NCBI RefSeq assembly: GCF_026341815.1
Contig: NZ_JAPENX010000001.1
Coordinates: 6,510,001 to 6,574,000 of the forward strand
Source: Streptomyces sp. NBC_00572
GTDB lineage: Bacteria > Actinomycetota > Actinomycetes > Streptomycetales > Streptomycetaceae
Length of the DNA stretch: 64,000 nucleotides
Reading direction: 5' to 3'
In this document: positions 32,574 through 41,489 of the stretch, piece by piece
Layout of the letters: each line of letters starts with the position of its first letter
Position numbering within the stretch: the first letter of the stretch is position 1
The notes under the pieces: model-generated
Seen by the model: the letters and a program-made list of their open reading frames with translations, nothing else
Told to the model about the DNA's origin: nothing
Database searches by the model: none
Program-made: the position numbers and the translations under genes

Positions 32574-33650
32574 TCATGCGATCCGCTCCAGGTCCGACAG
32601 GAGTACGGCGTGGTGGAGCGGGACCCCGCGCGCGTAGCGGTCGAGTTCGTCGACGGCGAGCGCCCCGAGCCGCCCCGCCTCGTTGCCCTGGGCGCCGGCC
32701 AGGTGCGGGGTGATGAAGACGTTCGGCAGGTCCCACAGCGGGTGGTGCCGGGGGAGCGGCTCCGGGTCGGTCACGTCCAGGACGGCGTCGATCCGGCCGC
32801 TGACCAGGTGTGGGACGAGCGCCTCGGTGTCCACGAGCGGGCCGCGCGCGGTGTTCACGAGCAGGGCGCCGGGGCGCAGGAGCGCGAGGCGCCGCTCGTC
32901 GAGGAGATGGTGGGTGTCGGGGGTGGCGGGCGCGTGCAGGGTCACCACGTCGCTGGTGGCGACGAGGGTGTCCAGGTCGGTGCCGGTAGCCCCCAGTTCC
33001 CGCGCCTCGGCGGGGCTCACGTACGGGTCGTGCAGGAGCACCTCGGCGTCGAGGGTGCGCAGCAGCTCGACGACGCGTCGCCCGATGCGGGAGGCGCCGA
33101 CCACACCGACCGTGATGCCGTGGGTGCCGAGCCAGTGCAGCCGGTCCAGATCGGCCGTGGTCCGGTGCGACCGGCGGGTGCGGAAGAGCTGGGCGAGCGG
33201 GAAGGCCCGCTTGGCGCCGAGGATGATCGCGGCGAGCGTGAACTCGGCGACCGGGACGGCGTTGGCGGCGGCGGCCGAGGAGACGGTGATCCCGCGTTCG
33301 TAGGCGGCGCTGCTCAGGAAGGTCTTCACGGTGCCCGCCGAGTGGATCACCGCGCCGAGCCGGGGGGCGCGGTCCAGGACGTCCGCGCCGACGGGCGGGC
33401 AGCCCCAGCCCGTCAGGAGCACCTCGCAGTCGGCGAGCGCGGCCGTCGCCGCGGGGCTGTCGAACTCCTCCACGGGGAACGGAAGCCGCAGGTCGGCGGC
33501 GTCCTCCAGGCGGGCTCGCACGACGGGCGGGAAGACGTCGTCGAGCAGCGCGGGATCCATGGCGAGGAGCGTCCGCGGGCGGCGGGGGAGCGTGGGCGCC
33601 CCGCCGTTCACGTCGGGCCGTGCCGACGGTTCGTCAGAGGTTCGCACCAT
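32574..33650 (-). CDS. D-isomer 2-hydroxyacid dehydrogenase family protein
   Basis: The 358-residue protein has the NAD-binding fold of D-2-hydroxyacid dehydrogenases: VGVVGASRIGRRVVELLR as the dinucleotide motif, LVNTARGPLVDTEAL, then a DPEPLPRHHPLWDLPNVFITPHLAGAQG segment with the catalytic His in ITPH. An Arg in NTARG and a downstream Glu complete the usual relay. Such enzymes reduce or oxidise 2-keto acids, here perhaps from uronate or hexose catabolism. ATG 33650 is taken as start with a GGAGG directly ahead, unusually close; a start a few codons later is possible. A LacI-type palindrome lies 10-25 bp upstream, so it is likely repressed by the neighbouring LacI protein. Confidence 0.85.
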   Translation of the reverse strand: MVRTSDEPSARPDVNGGAPTLPRRPRTLLAMDPALLDDVFPPVVRARLEDAADLRLPFPVEEFDSPAATAALADCEVLLTGWGCPPVGADVLDRAPRLGAVIHSAGTVKTFLSSAAYERGITVSSAAAANAVPVAEFTLAAIILGAKRAFPLAQLFRTRRSHRTTADLDRLHWLGTHGITVGVVGASRIGRRVVELLRTLDAEVLLHDPYVSPAEARELGATGTDLDTLVATSDVVTLHAPATPDTHHLLDERRLALLRPGALLVNTARGPLVDTEALVPHLVSGRIDAVLDVTDPEPLPRHHPLWDLPNVFITPHLAGAQGNEAGRLGALAVDELDRYARGVPLHHAVLLSDLERIA

Positions 33651-33659
33651 GCCTCCGGA

Positions 33660-33675
33660 TAGTAAACGTGTACTA
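33660..33675. promoter_or_regulatory. LacI-type operator before the dehydrogenase gene
   Basis: TAGTAAACGTGTACTA is a 16-bp palindrome with one mismatched pair and central CG, as expected of LacI/GalR operators. Confidence 0.65.
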
Positions 33676-33822
33676 CAGATGACTGCGCACGCTAGGGACA
33701 GATGCCCTGGACCGTCAAGCAATCCCCCGTTGGCAGCCAGGAATTGGCCACCACGCAGCCCGAATGGCCAAGAATCAGGCCCAGTTGCCCCGGTCGAATC
33801 GCGAACGGATCCACACTCGCTC

Positions 33823-33852
33823 TTGACGCCTGGGTTAACCGCTTACTACGTT
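33823..33852 (+). promoter_or_regulatory. Promoter of the transporter operon with overlapping operator
   Basis: TTGACG (33823-33828) and TACGTT (33847-33852) are 18 bases apart. The sequence at 33833-33848, read in reverse complement as TAGTAAGCGGTTAACC, shares TAGTAA-x-CG-x-x-TA with the operator at 33660-33675 and would cover the spacer and -10. Confidence 0.6.
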
Positions 33853-33909
33853 GCCGCCGCAGAACGTCACTTCGACTTCCCTGCGCCACCAGCCGAACAG
33901 GACTCCTCC

Positions 33910-34911
33910 ATGGCTGACACAGCAACCCCGCTGCCCCGGAAGGGCCGGCGGCAGGACGCCGGGGCGACGGCACCGCCCGTCGCCCTCCGCGGGAAAGCGA
34001 CCCTCTGGCAGCGGATCAAGCGCGACAAAGTCATGCTGCTGCTCTGCCTGCCGGGTCTGCTCTACTTCCTCGTCTTCCACTACGTACCGCTGCTCGGATA
34101 CATCACGGCGTTCCAGGACTACCAGCCGTACCTCGGGTACGCGGACAGTGCCTGGGTGGGCCTGAGCAACTTCACGACGGCCTTCGCCGAACCGGCCTTC
34201 TGGTCGGCGGTCCGCAACACGCTGACCATCGCCCTCGTCGAGCTGGTCTTCTTCTTCCCCCTGCCGATCGCCCTCGCGCTCCTGCTCAACAGCGTCGTCA
34301 GCGACAGGCTCCGCCGCTTCGTGCAGAGCGTGGTCTATCTGCCGCACTTCATCGGCTGGGTCATCATCGTCTCGATCTTCCAGCAGGTCCTCGGCGGCGC
34401 CGGCGTCCTGCCCGAGCTGCTCGACTCGGCCGGCCTGCCCCGGTACGACATGATGAGCGACCCGGACGCCTTCCCCTGGCTGCTCACGCTCCAGCTGGTC
34501 TGGAAGGACGCGGGCTGGGGCACGATCATCATCCTCGCCGCGCTGCTCACCATCGACCGGCAGCAGTACGAGGCGGCCGCCATCGACGGCGCGGGCCGGA
34601 TCCGGCGCCTGTGGCACGTCACCCTGCCGGGCATCGCGCCCGTCGTCATCCTGCTGCTCATCCTCAACCTCGGCCAGATCCTCTCGGTCGGCTTCGAGCA
34701 GATCCTGCTCCAGCGCGACGCCGTCGGCCCGGAGGCCGGCGAAGTCCTCGACACCTACGTCTACTTCCACGGCATCAAGGACGGCGACTGGGGCGTCTCG
34801 GCGGCCGTCGGCCTCGTCAAGGCGGTGGTCGGCACGATCCTCGTCCTCGGCGCCAACAAGCTCGCCCATCGCTTCGGCCATGAAGGGATCTACCGTGGCG
34901 CCGATCGCTGA
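33910..34911 (+). CDS. ABC sugar transporter permease, LplB type
   Basis: The 333-residue inner-membrane permease has six transmembrane segments and the ABC EAA loop EAAAIDGAGRIRRLWHVTLPGI near residues 215-240. The N-terminus, a LLCLPGLLYFLVFHYVPLLGYITAFQDYQPYLG segment, matches permeases of the LplB/YtcP group that import oligosaccharides, often complex or uronate-containing ones. ATG at 33910 is used; a weak AGGA precedes it. It opens the plus-strand operon and overlaps the next permease by 17 bp. No ATPase gene is present, so energy is probably supplied by a shared ATPase. Confidence 0.9.
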   Translation: MADTATPLPRKGRRQDAGATAPPVALRGKATLWQRIKRDKVMLLLCLPGLLYFLVFHYVPLLGYITAFQDYQPYLGYADSAWVGLSNFTTAFAEPAFWSAVRNTLTIALVELVFFFPLPIALALLLNSVVSDRLRRFVQSVVYLPHFIGWVIIVSIFQQVLGGAGVLPELLDSAGLPRYDMMSDPDAFPWLLTLQLVWKDAGWGTIIILAALLTIDRQQYEAAAIDGAGRIRRLWHVTLPGIAPVVILLLILNLGQILSVGFEQILLQRDAVGPEAGEVLDTYVYFHGIKDGDWGVSAAVGLVKAVVGTILVLGANKLAHRFGHEGIYRGADR

Positions 34912-35977
34912 GACCTCCCGCGGCGCCGACAGCTCCCGCGGCGCCGACAGCTCCCGCGGCGCCGACACCGCCCGTGCCACGGAGACGGCCGGCGTCGCGG
35001 ACACCACCCGCCTCGCCGAGACCCCCCGCGCCCCCGGGACCGCGCCGCGCGCCGCCGGGACCGCGCCGCGCGCCGCCGGGAAGAACCGCCGTACCGCCGA
35101 CGGCCGCCCGCCGTGGATGGAACGGCCGACCCGCATCGGCCTGGCCGCCAAGGGCCTCGCCCTCACCCTCGTGGTGGCGGCCGTCGCCTACCCCCTCCTC
35201 GGGGTCATCGGCACCAGCTTCGCCTCCCAGAACGACATCATCAGATCCGCGGGCCTCGTCCTCTGGCCCGACCACCCCACCCTGGACGCGTACCGCACGA
35301 TCTTCACCGGCGGTGTCGTCACCCGCGCGCTCCTCGTCAGCATCGGCGTCACGGTCGTCGGAACCGGCTGCGCCCTGCTCCTCACCATCGGCATGGCCTA
35401 CGGTCTGTCCCGGCGCGACGTCGTCGGCTCCCGCGTCATCCTGATGACCGCGCTCTTCACGATGCTCTTCAACCCGGGCGTCATCCCGAACTTCCTGCTC
35501 GTCAACGAACTCGGCCTCTACGACACCTTCGCCGCCCTGGTCATGCCGACCCTGGTCAGCGCCTTCAACCTGGTCGTCCTCCGCTCCTTCTTCATGAACC
35601 TCCCCGAAGAGCTGTACGACGCCGCGAAGGTGGACGGCGCGGGCGACCTGCGCATCCTCCTGCAGGTCGTACTGCCGCTGTCCAAGGCCGTCATCGCCGT
35701 CGTCAGCCTCTTCTACGCGGTGACGTACTGGAACGCCTTCTTCAACGCCATGCTCTACCTCGGCGACAGCGAGAAGTGGCCCCTGCCGATGGTGCTCCGC
35801 ACCTTCGTCCTCCAGGGCCAGAGCCTCGACAGCGCCGTCGCAGGCGAGGCCGTCGCTCCCCAGCAGTCGGTCCAGATGGCCGTGCTCGTCGTGGCCGTCC
35901 TCCCCATCCTCTGCGTCTACCCCTTCCTGCAGCGCTACTTCACCAAGGGTGTGCTCACCGGCGCCATCAAGGGCTGA
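34895..35977 (+). CDS. ABC sugar transporter permease, LplC type
   Basis: The 360-residue permease has an unusual ~75-residue low-complexity cytoplasmic extension built from SRGAD and APGTAPRA repeats, then six transmembrane helices (starting GLALTLVVAAVAYPLLGVIGTSF) and the EAA loop ELYDAAKVDGAGDLRILLQVVLPL. It ends YPFLQRYFTKGVLTGAIKG, typical of LplC. GTG at 34895 follows GAAGGGA; ATG 34880 is in frame but has no ribosome site. It pairs with the LplB-type permease to form the membrane channel. Confidence 0.88.
   Translation: MAPIAETSRGADSSRGADSSRGADTARATETAGVADTTRLAETPRAPGTAPRAAGTAPRAAGKNRRTADGRPPWMERPTRIGLAAKGLALTLVVAAVAYPLLGVIGTSFASQNDIIRSAGLVLWPDHPTLDAYRTIFTGGVVTRALLVSIGVTVVGTGCALLLTIGMAYGLSRRDVVGSRVILMTALFTMLFNPGVIPNFLLVNELGLYDTFAALVMPTLVSAFNLVVLRSFFMNLPEELYDAAKVDGAGDLRILLQVVLPLSKAVIAVVSLFYAVTYWNAFFNAMLYLGDSEKWPLPMVLRTFVLQGQSLDSAVAGEAVAPQQSVQMAVLVVAVLPILCVYPFLQRYFTKGVLTGAIKG
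34915..34966 (+). repeat. 18-bp tandem repeats in the permease N-terminus
   Basis: CTCCCGCGGCGCCGACAG occurs three times in a row (last copy 16 bp), coding SRGADS units. A second repeated block about 100 bp on codes AGTAPRA units. Confidence 0.85.
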
Positions 35978-36029
35978 CCCACCCCACGTCGCAAAGGGCT
36001 GACCCACGCCCCTCGTCACAGGAGTCCCC

Positions 36030-37745
36030 ATGTCCCGGTCTTCCCGGTCTTCCCGGTCCTCCCTGTCCACTCCCTCCCTCCCGCTCGACCGCAGAACACT
36101 CCTCCGCCTCGGGGCCGGCGTCGGCCTGGGCGTCGCCGCCGCACCGCTGCTCACCGCATGCGGGGGCAGCGGGGCCGCGACGGAGAAGGCATCGGTCAAG
36201 AGCGGCTCGCTCCTGCCGAACACGATCCTGCGCGACCTCGGCATCACCCCCGACCACCCCGGCACCGCACAGGGCGTCCCCCAGGGATTCAGCCGGTACC
36301 CGGCCAAGCCCGTCCGCTCGGTCCCGGGCACTCCGCTCAAGGGGGCCAAGGCCATCACCGCCTCCCTGGAGACGTTCAAGCCGCCCGCCCCCGGACGCGA
36401 CCGGAACGCCGCCTGGCAGGAGATCGAGAAGCGGCTCGGCACCACGGTCGACATCCAGGCCGTCGCCGCCGACGACTGGCCCACCAAGTTCTCCACCATG
36501 GTCGCGAGCGACACCCTCACCGACATCTTCATGTACCCGGAGACGGGCGGCGTCGACCACAAGGCCGCGTTCCTCGCCGCCAAGTGCGCCGACCTCACCC
36601 CGTACCTCTCCGGCGACAGGATCAAGGACTACCCGAACCTCGCGGCGATCCCGAAGGGCGCCTGGCAGGGCTCCATCTACGGCGGCAAGCTGTACGGCAT
36701 ACCGATCGCGCGCGCCGGCACCGGCGGCGCCGGGTACTACCGCCACGACCTGTTCGCCGCGGCCGGGGTCACCAGCCTCGACCAGATCGACGATGTGGAC
36801 CGCTTCTTCGAACTGTGCAAGGAGCTGACCCGCCCCAAGGGGAAGCAGTACGCCATCGCCGCCGGCGTCACCACCCTGATCGCCATGTCGTACGGCGCCC
36901 CCTACTACTGGCGCATGGACGCCACGACCGGGAAGTTCACCCTCGACCTGGAGACGGACGAGTACCGGGCCGCGATCGAGATGGCGGCCAAGCTGTACAA
37001 GGCAGGCTGTTACTACCCGGGCACCGTGCAGATGTCGGGCGCCCAGAAGGCCCAGTACACCGACCTGTTCAAGAACGGCCGCGCCGCCTACGTCTTCGAC
37101 GGCTGGCCCGCCTACCTCACCCCCAGCACCGGATACCTCGACGCGATGGCCGCGATCGACCCCACGTACGACGTCCGCCCGATGACGCCGATCGGCAAGG
37201 ACGCCGTCGCCTGGAACAACAACGCACGGCTCAGCGAGTCCTTCGTCAGGAAGGCCGACGCCGGCCGCGTCAGGGAGATCCTCCAGCTCGCCAACTGGGT
37301 GGCCGCGCCGTTCGGTTCCGAGGAGTACACCCTCCTCGCCTACGGAGTCGAGGGCACCGACCACGAACGGGACGGCAAGGGCGCACCCATCCTCACCGAG
37401 CAGGGCAGCCAGGACGTCGCCGTCCCCTGGCAGCTGATGGCCTCGGCCACGCCCGCCCTCTACTCCGCCACCAACGCGCAGGGCGTCAAGCACCTCCACG
37501 ACGCGTACGCGCGGCTCATCCCCAAGATGACCCCCGACCCCACGTCCAGCTACTCCTCGCCGACCTGGGACTCCAAGTCGTCCGGCACCCTCAACACCCT
37601 CAAGGGCGACTGGATCAAGGACATCGTCACCGGCCGCAAGCCCATGAGCAGCTACGACGGCCTCGTCAAGGAGTACCGCGCCAAGGGCGGCGACCAGGCC
37701 CGCCGCGAGTTCGAGGAAGCAGCCCAGAAGGGAACGAAGCAGTGA
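36030..37745 (+). CDS. Extracellular sugar-binding lipoprotein, LplA type
   Basis: This 571-residue protein is the substrate-binding component for the two permeases. It has a Tat-type signal (DRRTLLRLGAGVGLG, 20-34) and lipobox LTAC with Cys at about 43, so it should be lipid-anchored outside the membrane. The long two-lobe body (TPLKGAKAITASLETFKPP, FMYPETGGVDHKAAFLAAK, YGGKLYGIPIAR) fits the ~550-residue LplA/YtcQ cluster of family-1 solute-binding proteins. ATG at 36030 follows AGGAG. The first codons contain a 9-bp TCTTCCCGG-type repeat coding SRS units. It overlaps the peptidase gene by 4 bp. Confidence 0.9.
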   Translation: MSRSSRSSRSSLSTPSLPLDRRTLLRLGAGVGLGVAAAPLLTACGGSGAATEKASVKSGSLLPNTILRDLGITPDHPGTAQGVPQGFSRYPAKPVRSVPGTPLKGAKAITASLETFKPPAPGRDRNAAWQEIEKRLGTTVDIQAVAADDWPTKFSTMVASDTLTDIFMYPETGGVDHKAAFLAAKCADLTPYLSGDRIKDYPNLAAIPKGAWQGSIYGGKLYGIPIARAGTGGAGYYRHDLFAAAGVTSLDQIDDVDRFFELCKELTRPKGKQYAIAAGVTTLIAMSYGAPYYWRMDATTGKFTLDLETDEYRAAIEMAAKLYKAGCYYPGTVQMSGAQKAQYTDLFKNGRAAYVFDGWPAYLTPSTGYLDAMAAIDPTYDVRPMTPIGKDAVAWNNNARLSESFVRKADAGRVREILQLANWVAAPFGSEEYTLLAYGVEGTDHERDGKGAPILTEQGSQDVAVPWQLMASATPALYSATNAQGVKHLHDAYARLIPKMTPDPTSSYSSPTWDSKSSGTLNTLKGDWIKDIVTGRKPMSSYDGLVKEYRAKGGDQARREFEEAAQKGTKQ

Positions 37746-39199
37746 CCCGCACCCTGCGCGCAGCCGTCGCCACCGTCGCCGCGACGGCCGCGCTCGCCGT
37801 CGCCGTCCCCGCGCACGCCGACCCCTCTCACGCCGGTTCCTTCGACCCCGGGCCCGGCGCGCCCGGAGCCGGGGACCCGCTGTTCCCCACGCTCGGCAAC
37901 GGCGGGTACGACGTACGGCACTACGACCTCTCCTTCGACTTCACCCCGGTCACCTACGACTTCACCGGCAGCATGAAGATCAGCGCCCGGGCCACCCAGG
38001 ACCTGTCCTCGTTCAACCTCGACATCGACTCCCTCGCCATCGACGCCGTCACCGTCGACGGCAAGGACGCCGCCTGGGCCGTCTCACCCGGCAGCAGCGG
38101 CCAGGAGCTCACCGTCACCCCCGAGGGCGGTCTGCGCGATCACCGCCCCTTCGAGGTGACCGTCGCCTACCACGGCAACGGCAAGACCAAGCCGATCGGC
38201 GCCCCCGGCTGGCGCCTCATCAGCGACGGCGGCTTCGCCTCCGCCGCCCAGGCCTCCCGCGCCGACACCTTCGCCCCCGTCAACGACACCACCATGGACA
38301 AGGCGAGCTGGACCTTCCACCTCACCGCGCCCGACGGCTACACGCCCGCAGCCAACGGCACGGCCACCGGCACCCGCCCGGCCGGCCCAGGAAGGACCAC
38401 CTGGGACTTCCGGCTCGACGCGCCCATGGCCCCCGAACTCCTCGGCATCTCCGTCGCCCGCCAGACCGTCCTGACCGGACGGGGCCCGCACGGCATCACG
38501 CTCCGCCACTACGTCCCCGAGGACCAGGTCGCCACGTACCGGCCGATCGTCGAGCGGACCGCCGGGCAGATCACCTGGCTGGAGAACACCCTCGGCGTCC
38601 GGTACCCCTTCGACACCTACGGGATGCAGATCGTCCGCGACGGCTACGGCGACGCCCTGGAGAACCAGACCCTGTCGCTCTTCGGGCCGAACTGGTTCAA
38701 GAACGCCGCCACCTCCACGACGTACACCAACGTCATGATCCACGAACTGACCCACCAGTGGTTCGGGGACTCGGTCACCCCCACCACCTGGCAGAGCGCC
38801 TGGCTCAACGAGGGCCCGGCCGTCTACTACGCGGCCCTCTGGGCCGACCAGCAGGGCACCGCCTCGATGCGGGACAAGATGAAGGCGGCGTACACCAAGC
38901 TGGACGCGGTCCGGAAGACCGACGGTCCGCCCGGACTGCCCACCGCGCTCGGCGGCTTCAACATCTACGACGGCGCCGCCGTCGTCCTCTACGCCCTCCA
39001 CCAGCAGGTCGGACAGGAGGAGTTCGACGCGATCACCACCTCCTGGCTGAGGAAGCACCGCAACAGCAACGCCGACTCCCAGGACTTCATCGACAACGCC
39101 GTCCGCGTCACGCACGACAGCTCCCTGCGGCCTTTCCTGGAGGAATGGCTCTTCAGCACGGAGAACCCGCCCATGCCCGGACACCCGGACTGGGTGTGA
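37742..39199 (+). CDS. Secreted M1-family metallopeptidase
   Basis: The 485-residue protein has a signal peptide (1-27, ending VPAHAD) and a gluzincin catalytic domain with HELTHQW at 334-340 and the third ligand E357 (NEGPAVY), the M1 aminopeptidase pattern. The exopeptidase GAMEN-type strand is replaced by YGDALENQT at about 302-310. It is shorter than full aminopeptidase N, lacking the C-terminal helical domain. It is probably an extracellular aminopeptidase working with the M60-like and M11-like proteases. GTG 37742 overlaps the upstream stop (GTGA), so it is translationally coupled to the binding protein. Confidence 0.88.
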   Translation: MTRTLRAAVATVAATAALAVAVPAHADPSHAGSFDPGPGAPGAGDPLFPTLGNGGYDVRHYDLSFDFTPVTYDFTGSMKISARATQDLSSFNLDIDSLAIDAVTVDGKDAAWAVSPGSSGQELTVTPEGGLRDHRPFEVTVAYHGNGKTKPIGAPGWRLISDGGFASAAQASRADTFAPVNDTTMDKASWTFHLTAPDGYTPAANGTATGTRPAGPGRTTWDFRLDAPMAPELLGISVARQTVLTGRGPHGITLRHYVPEDQVATYRPIVERTAGQITWLENTLGVRYPFDTYGMQIVRDGYGDALENQTLSLFGPNWFKNAATSTTYTNVMIHELTHQWFGDSVTPTTWQSAWLNEGPAVYYAALWADQQGTASMRDKMKAAYTKLDAVRKTDGPPGLPTALGGFNIYDGAAVVLYALHQQVGQEEFDAITTSWLRKHRNSNADSQDFIDNAVRVTHDSSLRPFLEEWLFSTENPPMPGHPDWV

Positions 39200-39204
39200 G
39201 CGCG

Positions 39205-41442
39205 ATGAAGCGGACCCGTGTCCTGACTGCCCTGGCCGCCCTGACAGCGCTGGCCGCGGGCTGTCTCACGAGCGTGCGGCCGGCGGCGGCCACGGACGAG
39301 ACGGCACCCAAAGTGCTGCATGCCGCACCCGACGGCTCGGGAACGCGGTGCAGCACCGGCCACCCCTGCTCCCTCACCGGCGCACGGGACGCGGCGCGCC
39401 GGATCGAAGGCCGTGACATACGCATCGAACTCGACGACGGCACCTACGCGTTGACCCAGCCGCTGGCCCTGGGCGGAGAGGACTCCGGCCGCGGTGGCCA
39501 CACCGTCACCTGGACCGCCGCCGACGGCGCCGACCCGGTCCTCTCCGGCGGACGCGCCCTGAACGGCTGGGCCGAGAACCCCGACGGCACCTGGACCACC
39601 GGCGTCCCCGACGGAGTCACCCCGCGCCAGATGTTCGTCGACGGAGTCCGGGCTGTCCGGGCGAGGGGCGGATCCTGCCCGGCCTCCGTCTGCGACGCGA
39701 CGAAGACGGCCATGACGGGCGCCCTGGCCACCGGTATCGCGCACTGGGCCCGCCCCACCGACGCCGAGGCCGTCATCAGCGTCCGCTGGCGCAACTACCA
39801 CTGCCGCATCACCGGCGTCGACGGGGACCTGCTGACCTTCGCCCAGCCGTGCTGGTCGAACTCCGCCTCCGGAACGGACCGCACGGGGCCCGCCTGGGAC
39901 ACGACGACCGTCGACTCCACCCGCTACACGAAAGTGGCCCGCTTCGAGAACGCGGCCGAACTCATCGACGAGCCAGGCGAGTTCGTCTGGAACTCCGCGC
40001 TGCGGACGATCACGTACCTCCCCCGCCACGGCGAGGACATGCGCCGCGCGCGGGCCGTCACTCCCGCCACCGAGCAGCTGCTCGTCCTCGACGGCGCCCA
40101 CGACGTGCGCATCGAGCGCCTCGCCCTTCGGTACGCGGCCTGGGACCAGCCGAACACCGGCGACGGGTACGCCGGCACGCAGGCCGGACTCACCCTCACC
40201 GGAGCCACGGGTCCCGTGGACCACGCGGGCCGCCACTACACCAAGCCCGCCGCCGCCCTCACCGTACGCGGAGGCCGTGGCGTCGTCGTCGACCGCGTGG
40301 ACTTCAGCCGGCTCGGCGGCGCCGGGCTCGTCCTGGAGGACGGCACCAAGGACTCCACGGTCACCCGCTCCCGCTTCACCGACCTGTCCTCCGGTGCCGC
40401 CTACGTCGGCGACACGGAACCCCTGCCCGACGACGAGCGAGCGGGCGAGCGGAACACCCTCTCGTACAACACGATCCGGCGCACGGGCGTCGAGTACACC
40501 GACTCCGTCGGCATCTGGGCGGGATACGAGGCCGAGCTCACCGTCGACCACAACACCCTCGCGGACCTGCCGTACTCCGGCATCTCGGTCGGCTGGGGAT
40601 GGAACCAGCCGGAGGCCCGCACCTCCGTCCTCCGCGACAACCGGATCACCGCGAACCGCATCACCGACGTCATGCGGGTGACGGACGACCAGCACGACGG
40701 CGGCGCCGTCTACACCCAGGGCGCCCAGCCGGGCACGATCGTCTCCGGCAACTACATCAACCGCAGCGCCTACGGAAACACCGAGCGTGATGGAAACGGC
40801 ATCTACCTCGACGAACAGTCCAGTCACATCCGCGTGGAGGGCAACGTGATCACCCGCGTCGGCTACAAGTGGGTCTCCAACTGGGCCGACTACGGAATCG
40901 ACAACCACGCCACCGGCAACTGGACCGACACCGCCGCACCCGCCCTCACCGGCACCGGCTCGACGACGACCGACAACCACACCTCGCTCGACGGGCTCCC
41001 CGCCGAAGCCCTGAAGGTGGCCCGCGCGGCGGGCGCGGACGGCCGGGGGACCGTCGAACGACTCCGCCCCGACCTGGCCCGGTCGGCCACGGTGACCCAA
41101 TCCTCGACCGACGGCGCCGCCATCGCCGGGTACGCCGTCGACGGCGACACCACCACCGACACCCGCACCCTCTCCGAGCCGGGCGCCTGGTGGCAGGCCG
41201 ACCTCGGAGCCGTACGGCACGTCGGTCAGGTCGAGCTGTGGAACAACACCTCCATGACGACGGCGGACGTCGACGTCCAGCTGGCCGCGTCACCCGACTT
41301 CAGCGACGCGACGACGGTGCACGTCACCGGGAAAGCGCTCCGGCCCACCCTGCTGACCACCGACACGGAAGCCCGCTACCTGAGGATCGTGCAGCGTGGC
41401 ACGGGCCGCGTGGCCCTCGCCCACGTCCTGATCCATCCGTGA
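39205..41442 (+). CDS. Secreted right-handed beta-helix protein with C-terminal discoidin-like domain
   Basis: The 745-residue protein has a lipoprotein-like or Sec signal (TALAALTALAAGC, Cys near 19). A long parallel beta-helix region follows (ADGADPVLSGGRAL, then repeated GVVVDRVDFSRLGGAG, NTLSYNTIRRTGVEY, NRITDVMRVTDD segments), typical of polysaccharide lyases and glycosidases. The last ~130 residues (SATVTQSSTDGAAIAGYAVDG, then WWQADLG) read as an F5/8-type carbohydrate-binding module. The catalytic type is not assigned. ATG 39205 is used; GTG 39196, overlapping the upstream stop, is an equal alternative. It belongs to the plus-strand uptake operon and probably trims the target glycan at the cell surface. 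Confidence 0.8.
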   Translation: MKRTRVLTALAALTALAAGCLTSVRPAAATDETAPKVLHAAPDGSGTRCSTGHPCSLTGARDAARRIEGRDIRIELDDGTYALTQPLALGGEDSGRGGHTVTWTAADGADPVLSGGRALNGWAENPDGTWTTGVPDGVTPRQMFVDGVRAVRARGGSCPASVCDATKTAMTGALATGIAHWARPTDAEAVISVRWRNYHCRITGVDGDLLTFAQPCWSNSASGTDRTGPAWDTTTVDSTRYTKVARFENAAELIDEPGEFVWNSALRTITYLPRHGEDMRRARAVTPATEQLLVLDGAHDVRIERLALRYAAWDQPNTGDGYAGTQAGLTLTGATGPVDHAGRHYTKPAAALTVRGGRGVVVDRVDFSRLGGAGLVLEDGTKDSTVTRSRFTDLSSGAAYVGDTEPLPDDERAGERNTLSYNTIRRTGVEYTDSVGIWAGYEAELTVDHNTLADLPYSGISVGWGWNQPEARTSVLRDNRITANRITDVMRVTDDQHDGGAVYTQGAQPGTIVSGNYINRSAYGNTERDGNGIYLDEQSSHIRVEGNVITRVGYKWVSNWADYGIDNHATGNWTDTAAPALTGTGSTTTDNHTSLDGLPAEALKVARAAGADGRGTVERLRPDLARSATVTQSSTDGAAIAGYAVDGDTTTDTRTLSEPGAWWQADLGAVRHVGQVELWNNTSMTTADVDVQLAASPDFSDATTVHVTGKALRPTLLTTDTEARYLRIVQRGTGRVALAHVLIHP

Positions 41443-41489
41443 CGCGCGACCGACCCACAGGCTGCCTCCCGGCCCGGAAAGGAACGACC

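Noticed and set aside
36158..37741. Open frame in +2 register through the binding-protein gene
   Set aside because: Arg/Pro-rich shadow; the real gene is in the other frame with a lipobox and known motifs.
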